Position numbers and translations under genes: made by a program. A stretch of DNA of 11,093 bases from a bacterium (lineage in GTDB: Bacteria > Vulcanimicrobiota > Vulcanimicrobiia > Vulcanimicrobiales > SCRA01). Below are positions 6,363 through 11,093 of the stretch, piece by piece (position 1 is the first letter of the stretch; each line of letters opens with the position of its first letter). Below the pieces are notes generated by a model. The model was not told the DNA's origin and did not search any database. It saw nothing but the letters and a program-made list of their open reading frames with translations. The stretch is taken from the NCBI GenBank assembly GCA_028869325.1, contig JAGWST010000285.1, positions 1 through 11,093 on the forward strand, written 5' to 3'.

Positions 6363-9206
6363 TCAGCTCGGCGCGTGCTCCGGCCGCCGGAGCATCGGGG
6401 GACGAACGAGGTAGAGTCCAACGGTCGGGGCATACAGGAGCGTCGGTTGCGAGAGGAAGCCCAGCCCACGCGCTCGAGCCTGCTTTTGCGTCAGCAGCGT
6501 GATGTACGAGCACCCAAGGGCCTCCCGGAGGTGCTTCTCTCGCGGGTGCAGCTCGATCCACCACGTGGAGCTGGCGGCGGGGTGCGCAACGACGCGAACG
6601 TCCGGAATCGGCAGGGGTGCTGCGCCTGAGCGATAGGCCGCAACGAAGGCTCGGAGCGCCGCGAGAAACGAGGCGGCGCGCCTGCGCCCATCGGCCGTGC
6701 ATGCCCCGAGCGTCGTCGCCATCGTGAGGGGGTCGACCCCGGGTGGGGGTGGGACCGCACGTAAGCGAGGCCTCCCATCCGAATCCCCATGAGGCGCGGG
6801 TGCGTGAGCCGGGCCACCCAGCGCGATGCGGTAACTCAACGTGTATCGCCGCGCCGGCAGCGGTATCGCCGCTTGCCGGAGCGCCCCTCCGCCGTTGAGG
6901 GGTTGAGGTTGAGCATATTGGAGCGAGCTGAAGGGGCCGACGTCCGTGTTGAAGAGGTTGGTGACGAAGAGCGTCAGCGTGCCGCCACCGTACCGTCGCG
7001 AGAGGCCCGCGTTCGCCACGGCGTAGGATCCCAGGCCGCGGGGATTGTTGCCGGCGGTCCACGCTCCATTGAGTGTCCACTCGAGCCCGCTGTGCGGCAA
7101 GAGGCCGTCCAGCGTCAGGCCGGCGCGATGGAGCGGGCGCCCGGGGAGCTGTGCCCCCAGGATCTGCGTGCTCGATGCCGACTCCAGGCGAGGATCCGAG
7201 CCGATCAGTTTGGCGACGTTGACGGAGTAGGTGGGGAGGGCCACGAGATGCGGGCCCAGAGAGATGCGCGCGGCCGCGTCAAAGCCCTCGTAGAGGCGCG
7301 TGGTGCCCGCGATCGGCTCCCTGACGTAGACGCTCGGTGAAGCGGCCGCCGCGCCACAGAGATTGGGCGACGCCGCCAGGGCCGCGAGCGCTCCGAGATA
7401 CCCCGGCGGGAAGTAGAGCGAGGGCTCCGACGACGCGGGAACCTGGGCGAGCAGCAATTGACCCGCCTGCCGTTGCCGGTAGAGATCGACGGTGAGGTCG
7501 CCGAGCCGGCCATGGTGCTTCCAGCCCACGCCGTAGGAGGCCGAGGATTGGGGACCGCCTTGATCGCCGGGACCGTCGACGAGCGTGGTTTGTGCTTGGC
7601 AGTTGACGCGCGCGCTCGCCGGATCGCCCAGGAGCAGCGCGACGGTCTGCGCAGGCTGCGCGTTGCCGAACGAGGAGAAGAGGCTCAACGCGTCGTGCCT
7701 GGTCGGACGCCAGGCTCCGGTGACGCCACCGAGGACCGATGCGGCCAGCGCGCTTGCGTCGGCAAGTGAAAGGTATCCGCGCAACGAGAGCCGTTCGTTC
7801 ACGCGGTGCCGGTCGGCCAGTTCGATCGACCACCAGGGCGTCTGCGTCGAGGAGACCGCCGAGGCCGTGCCAACGGTCGCCTGCTCGAAGCCGGAATTGG
7901 ACGAGACCGAGGCGGTCAGCGTCAGGCTCTCTCGCCGATGGCTGGCATCGGCGCTGAACGTGAAGCCGTGCGAGCGCTGCCGGCGGAGGGCGGAGAGCGG
8001 CGAGGCGACTCCGGCGAAGAATCGGTCTTGCTCATCGGCGTCGAACGTCGCGGTCGACGTGTAGCCCGTCAGTTGCGCCGCGACGTCTCCCACCAGCGAC
8101 TGCAGCGTCAGCGTTGCGAGCCGGTAGTGCCCAAAGAGATCGTTGCCCGGGCCGATGCCACAGGGGAGCCGCCCCGTGTCTTGCGTGCAGAGCGGCGCGA
8201 TGGAGCGATTCGAGCCGACCGACATCGCGGAGATCGTGGAGCGTGTGCCCACGCGCCAACGCAGCTTCACGAGATCGCCACTCTGTATCGAGCCTCCGCG
8301 GTGTCTGTACGCCAGGCCGCTCTGATCCTGGTAGAAGGCTCCGTTGAGCGGGCTGTCCGCGCCGCGCCACGCGTGAAGGACGGCGATGCCCAGCGGCCCG
8401 GCGCTCCCCGTCACGCCGAGTTGATAGCGCGAGTGGCCATCGCCGCTGGAGAAGAGCGAGAGCTGCTCGCGCCAGCTCCGCGTGGGCTCCAGCGTCCGAA
8501 AGTTTACCGATCCTCCCAACGATGCGGCGCTGGGGGCAAAGGAGACGTGGGCTCCCGAGAAGAGGTCGGTGCCGATGGCGCGGAGGTCGGCGGCGACGCC
8601 GGGCGGTGCCAAGGGTACGCCATCCAGCGTCACGGCGGTCTGCGTCTCGTCGTGGCCGCGGAGCGAGATCGTGGTAACCGCGTCGGGGTCGCCGGAGCTG
8701 GACGAGACGCTGACGCCGGCTAGCTTGTCGAGTGCGTCGGCGATCGAGTCCGAGACGTGGTAGATCGGGCTCTCCGCAGCCAGATCGGTGGAGCTGACCG
8801 AGATCGTGGGATGCGCAACGACCGTCTCGACCACGCGCAGCTCCTCGGTCGAGAGCGTGACGGTGAGGGTCACGCGCTGCTCGGCGCGCACGGAAAACTC
8901 TGGGCTGATCTGGATTCGATAGCCGCTATGGGCGGCGTGGATACGGTAGACGCCTGCGGGGACGTCTTCGTAGCGCGCGTTGCCCGAGGCATCCGTGAGC
9001 GCCTTGGCCATCACCGCGCCGAAGAGGACGACCCGTGCGCCGGGCAGCGGCTTCGCGCTCTTGGCGTCGCTGACGTTCACCACCACCTCTGAGGAGCTGC
9101 CCTCCGCGCGCGCCGGAGCGCGTGTCGCCGAGAGGACGCCGAAGAGCAGAGCAACGCAGAGGAACCAGGGGCCAAAGCGCAACCGTGCGGCCATCAAGCG
9201 TACCAC
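6363..9206 (-). CDS. TonB-dependent receptor with N-terminal carboxypeptidase-regulatory-like domain
   Basis: A 947-aa outer-membrane protein. It has a signal peptide (hydrophobic WFLCVALLFGVLSA, likely cut after ARA at residue 34), a beta-sandwich CarboxypepD_reg domain (about 39-120, with PLPGARVVLFG and TDASGNARYEDVPAGVYRI), a plug (about 140-245, with ISLRGHDETQTAVTLDGVPL and SLGGSVNFRTLEPT), and then a beta barrel ending in RRYTLSYRIALG near residue 807. The family imports siderophores, cobalamin, sugars or peptides using TonB energy. Residues 808-947 form an unusual extension with two Cys (GACTADG and GCSYITLL). The GTG at 9206 has GGACGAG upstream. The ATG at 9194 is an alternative that leaves the signal peptide intact. 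A spacer of 186 bp separates it from the regulator gene upstream on the same strand. The ligand is unknown. Confidence 0.92.
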   Translation of the reverse strand: MVRLMAARLRFGPWFLCVALLFGVLSATRAPARAEGSSSEVVVNVSDAKSAKPLPGARVVLFGAVMAKALTDASGNARYEDVPAGVYRIHAAHSGYRIQISPEFSVRAEQRVTLTVTLSTEELRVVETVVAHPTISVSSTDLAAESPIYHVSDSIADALDKLAGVSVSSSSGDPDAVTTISLRGHDETQTAVTLDGVPLAPPGVAADLRAIGTDLFSGAHVSFAPSAASLGGSVNFRTLEPTRSWREQLSLFSSGDGHSRYQLGVTGSAGPLGIAVLHAWRGADSPLNGAFYQDQSGLAYRHRGGSIQSGDLVKLRWRVGTRSTISAMSVGSNRSIAPLCTQDTGRLPCGIGPGNDLFGHYRLATLTLQSLVGDVAAQLTGYTSTATFDADEQDRFFAGVASPLSALRRQRSHGFTFSADASHRRESLTLTASVSSNSGFEQATVGTASAVSSTQTPWWSIELADRHRVNERLSLRGYLSLADASALAASVLGGVTGAWRPTRHDALSLFSSFGNAQPAQTVALLLGDPASARVNCQAQTTLVDGPGDQGGPQSSASYGVGWKHHGRLGDLTVDLYRQRQAGQLLLAQVPASSEPSLYFPPGYLGALAALAASPNLCGAAAASPSVYVREPIAGTTRLYEGFDAAARISLGPHLVALPTYSVNVAKLIGSDPRLESASSTQILGAQLPGRPLHRAGLTLDGLLPHSGLEWTLNGAWTAGNNPRGLGSYAVANAGLSRRYGGGTLTLFVTNLFNTDVGPFSSLQYAQPQPLNGGGALRQAAIPLPARRYTLSYRIALGGPAHAPAPHGDSDGRPRLRAVPPPPGVDPLTMATTLGACTADGRRRAASFLAALRAFVAAYRSGAAPLPIPDVRVVAHPAASSTWWIELHPREKHLREALGCSYITLLTQKQARARGLGFLSQPTLLYAPTVGLYLVRPPMLRRPEHAPS

Positions 9207-9392
9207 GTTTCGTCTCGTCCGATGGCGTCAACTTGCAGCGTGCGGGCCGGATACGGCGACCGCGCGACAAGAGTCCTGCGGCGCTGTGTGCCGTGTGGAA
9301 CGGCCTAGGCGTCAGTATAGGGGAGCGATAAGCGCGAGGCCACATACGCGCGGCGGCGCCATCTATACTCGCTTGTGCTGTGGTTTAGAGGG
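9207..9392 (-). promoter_or_regulatory. Spacer upstream of receptor gene with a possible promoter
   Basis: This 186-bp gap holds no convincing ORF. On the minus strand TATACT (9314-9319) is a good -10 candidate, with a weak TGGCCT 17 bp upstream. That would start transcription about 100 nt before the receptor start. A second CTATAC lies at 9363-9368, close to the end of the regulator gene. No GC-hairpin plus T-run terminator was found for the regulator gene, so read-through into the receptor gene is possible. Confidence 0.3.
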
Positions 9393-10718
9393 TCACGCCG
9401 TCGGAGATGCCGTGGAGCGCTGTGCCATCGCGACACGCTGGCGCAATGCGCCGCGGCGCATCTGGCTGAGATCGGCCTCGATGACCTCACCGATCACCGG
9501 ATGGACAAAACGGTAGCCCTCGCGTGTCGCTCTCAACAACTTGGCGTCGCTGGCCTCCGCGATGGCGCTGGAGAGCTGACCCTCCGGCAGCCGCGACGCC
9601 TGTCTGAGGAGGCCCGTCGTGGCGCCCGGGCCGGCGATCGCCACCAGGGCCAGCAGCGCCTGCGCCAGCACGCTGAGCTCGCTCACGCGTTGGCGGATGC
9701 TCTGGCAGAGCTCCCATGGTAGCTCCGAGCTCCCCGCGCGCAGCGTCGCGGCGCAGCTCTGCAAGAAGAAGGGGACGCCGCCCGCGCGTCTGAGCAACTC
9801 TTGTCGCCGGGATGGTTCCACGTGTTCGGTCGCGCCTCCCAAGAGCCGGTCGGCGAGCTCGGCCGAAGCGGCGGCCGGGAGGGGTCCCACCGCCTGCGTC
9901 GCGATCAGCCGGCGTGAGCCTGCGCCGCTCAAGAACGCCGTTAGCGCCGGCGCCGTGCGCAGCTCGTTCGTGCGATAGGCGCCGATGACGGCGATGCGCC
10001 GCGCGCGCAACACCGTCTCCAGCAGCTCGAAGGCGTCGGCGCATGCCCACTGCAAGTCGTCCAGCAGGAGAAGCACGCCTCGTGGAGCGGCAATCTCCAC
10101 GAGAAAGTCGGCAAGCGCGTGGAACGTCAGGCGGCGCTCGTCCTGATCCGGCAGTGCCGAGAGCTCCGGTGGGCAGAGTGGGGCAAGCTCCGGTAGGAGG
10201 CGCGCTAACCACGGGTTCCCGCGTAGTGCCGCGCGCACCCGTGCCTGCGGCGGCCGGCCGGAGATGAACTGTTCTAGGGCACCAAGGATCGGCTCGTACG
10301 GAGGTGGGGCGAGCAATCGTTGGGAGGCGCCTTGGAGCACTAAAAAGCGGCTTGCGGCCCGGGCGGCAGCCTCGTCGAGCAGGCGCGTCTTGCCGATACC
10401 CGGCTCGCCAGCCAAGAGGAGGCCCGCCTCCTGGCGTGCCTGGAGGTGACGCTCGATACGTGCCAGCTCGCTCTGGCGTCCGGCCAATGGGGACGGCAAG
10501 CACCGCGGGCAGCCCGCCGAGGCATGGAGTGCCTCGGAGTCGGCGGCGTTCAGTCCCAGAGCCTCGACCAGCAACCCGACCGTCGCCGCGGGAGCCTGCC
10601 GCTCACCCCGCTCGAGCATGCCGACGTAGACCGTGCTGAAGCCGGCGCGATCGGCCAGATCACGCTGCGTCAGGCCGGCGGCGTGCCGATGGTGCTGCAA
10701 GAGAGTGCCGAAAGACAT
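9393..10718 (-). CDS. XRE-type HTH regulator fused to AAA/STAND-type ATPase
   Basis: A 441-aa protein. An XRE/HTH_3 domain occupies residues 1-65 (LTQRDLADRAGF, then recognition helix STVYVGMLERGER). A short linker holds CPRC (70-73). An AAA_16-like NTPase follows, with Walker A GEPGIGKT (104-111) and Walker B LLLLDDLQW (216-224). After it comes a winged-helix-like region with GYRFVHPVIGEVIEADL, the usual end of such modules in LuxR/MalT-type regulators. Relatives usually carry a long TPR sensor after this point. Here the protein stops about 25 residues later, so it is short for the class. The ATG at 10718 is chosen because GGAGGAG lies 8 nt upstream. In-frame starts up to 10859 would add 47 residues with no domain. 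It diverges from a second XRE regulator and precedes the receptor gene. Its target is unknown, but self-regulation and control of neighbours are plausible. Confidence 0.88.
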   Translation of the reverse strand: MSFGTLLQHHRHAAGLTQRDLADRAGFSTVYVGMLERGERQAPAATVGLLVEALGLNAADSEALHASAGCPRCLPSPLAGRQSELARIERHLQARQEAGLLLAGEPGIGKTRLLDEAAARAASRFLVLQGASQRLLAPPPYEPILGALEQFISGRPPQARVRAALRGNPWLARLLPELAPLCPPELSALPDQDERRLTFHALADFLVEIAAPRGVLLLLDDLQWACADAFELLETVLRARRIAVIGAYRTNELRTAPALTAFLSGAGSRRLIATQAVGPLPAAASAELADRLLGGATEHVEPSRRQELLRRAGGVPFFLQSCAATLRAGSSELPWELCQSIRQRVSELSVLAQALLALVAIAGPGATTGLLRQASRLPEGQLSSAIAEASDAKLLRATREGYRFVHPVIGEVIEADLSQMRRGALRQRVAMAQRSTASPTA

Positions 10719-10857
10719 TGGGTTGGCTCCTCCACTCGTAATCATCATCGGACCTGCCGCGCGAGATATACAAGTGGCCAAAAATCTAAACACGCTGAAG
10801 AGGCGGAGGCTCCCTTGCGGGAACGCGGCCGTCACGCTGCGAAACCCAATACCATCC
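10719..10857. promoter_or_regulatory. Shared control region between two divergent XRE regulators
   Basis: This 139-bp spacer separates divergent regulators with near-identical DNA-binding helices. It contains GGAGGAG (minus strand, 10727-10733), the ribosome binding site of the ATPase-type regulator. It also contains the only AT-rich stretch nearby (10764-10793), with TATATC on the minus strand and TATACA on the plus strand as -10-like boxes and AAAAATCTAAAC beside them. Divergent promoters and operators for one or both proteins are expected here. No clear -35 at 17 bp was found, and the right-hand gene has no obvious Shine-Dalgarno, so it may be translated from a leaderless or nearly leaderless message. 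Confidence 0.4.
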
Positions 10858-11093
10858 ATGTCTGGGCCGGCTCTCCCCGCACCTGGCGGCGCGGCGTTCG
10901 GTGTCGTACTTCGGAATTACCGCCTGGCAGCGAAGCTGACCCAGGAGGCGCTTGCCGAATCGGCGGGCTTCAGTACGGTCTACGTCGGTATGCTCGAGCG
11001 CAACGAGCGCCACCCACCGCTATCGACCGTCAGCGCGCTTGCTCGTGCGTTGGGACTCACGGCGGCGGAATCGAAGGCGCTCTCGGCGGCGGC
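10858..11093 (+). CDS. XRE-type HTH regulator, 3' end outside window
   Basis: Seventy-eight complete codons of an ORF that remains open at the right edge. The product has an N-terminal tail (MSGPALPAPGGAA) and then an XRE HTH: FGVVLRNYRLAAKLTQEALA, with recognition helix AGFSTVYVGMLERNER. From AGFSTVYVGMLER onward it nearly duplicates the divergent regulator, and the DNA is also close: 10969-10997 is an inverted copy of 10612-10640 with two mismatches by eye. It probably continues into an AAA/STAND ATPase like its paralogue, but that is not visible. The ATG at 10858 is the first good start. No Shine-Dalgarno precedes it. Confidence 0.85.
   Translation, partial: MSGPALPAPGGAAFGVVLRNYRLAAKLTQEALAESAGFSTVYVGMLERNERHPPLSTVSALARALGLTAAESKALSAA

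Noticed and set aside
6112..7080. 322-aa minus-strand ORF inside and beyond the 3' end of the receptor gene
   Set aside because: Most of it overlaps the receptor in another frame, with a Ser/Arg/Pro-rich shadow composition.
9487..10503. 338-aa minus-strand ORF inside the HTH-ATPase gene
   Set aside because: Shadow frame. The main frame carries Walker A, Walker B and HTH motifs.
10786..11013. 75-aa minus-strand ORF opposite the right-hand regulator
   Set aside because: Antisense to a clear XRE HTH coding frame, with no domain of its own.

Overview
This GC-rich window most likely comes from a diderm, probably uncultured bacterium. A TonB-dependent outer-membrane receptor with a signal peptide and an N-terminal carboxypeptidase-regulatory-like domain argues against a monoderm host. 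Receptors of this style, XRE-plus-ATPase regulators and class I lanthipeptide enzymes together would fit Eremiobacterota (WPS-2) or a similar phylum, but that is an impression from memory and not a search result.

Left half (1-4825, minus strand): two tandem paralogous class I lanthipeptide dehydratase (LanB) genes, 6 nt apart and reading leftwards. The upstream copy is complete (1036 aa, glutamylation plus elimination domains). The downstream copy leaves the window after 569 codons. Both keep the Arg-x3-Arg-x-Thr glutamylation motif, and both carry a CxCxxC cluster at the same residue numbers (172/174/177). A 26-codon ORF with a very good ribosome binding site lies directly upstream of the complete copy.

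Middle (4826-6042): a non-coding control region with two kinds of short repeat separates the dehydratases from a divergent PAPS-dependent sulfotransferase gene on the plus strand (282 aa).

Right half (6043-9206): a convergent minus-strand gene encodes a 947-aa TonB-dependent receptor with an unusual extension of about 140 residues after the last barrel strand. Two tiny Cys-containing ORFs follow its stop codon, each with a Shine-Dalgarno sequence overlapping or abutting the preceding stop.

Right end (9393-11093): an XRE-type HTH/AAA ATPase regulator on the minus strand diverges from a second XRE-type regulator (cut by the window edge). The two share an almost identical HTH and a 139-bp spacer.

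Working model (inference): this is the edge of a lanthipeptide-type RiPP cluster in a Gram-negative-type cell. Paired dehydratases act on a precursor, a sulfotransferase may tailor the product, a TonB-dependent receptor may move the product or its ligand across the outer membrane, and paired HTH regulators may control expression. No LanC cyclase, transporter, protease or conventional LanA precursor is visible. If they exist, the likeliest place is beyond the left edge, downstream of the second dehydratase. No tRNA, rRNA, CRISPR array, insertion sequence or convincing intrinsic terminator was seen.
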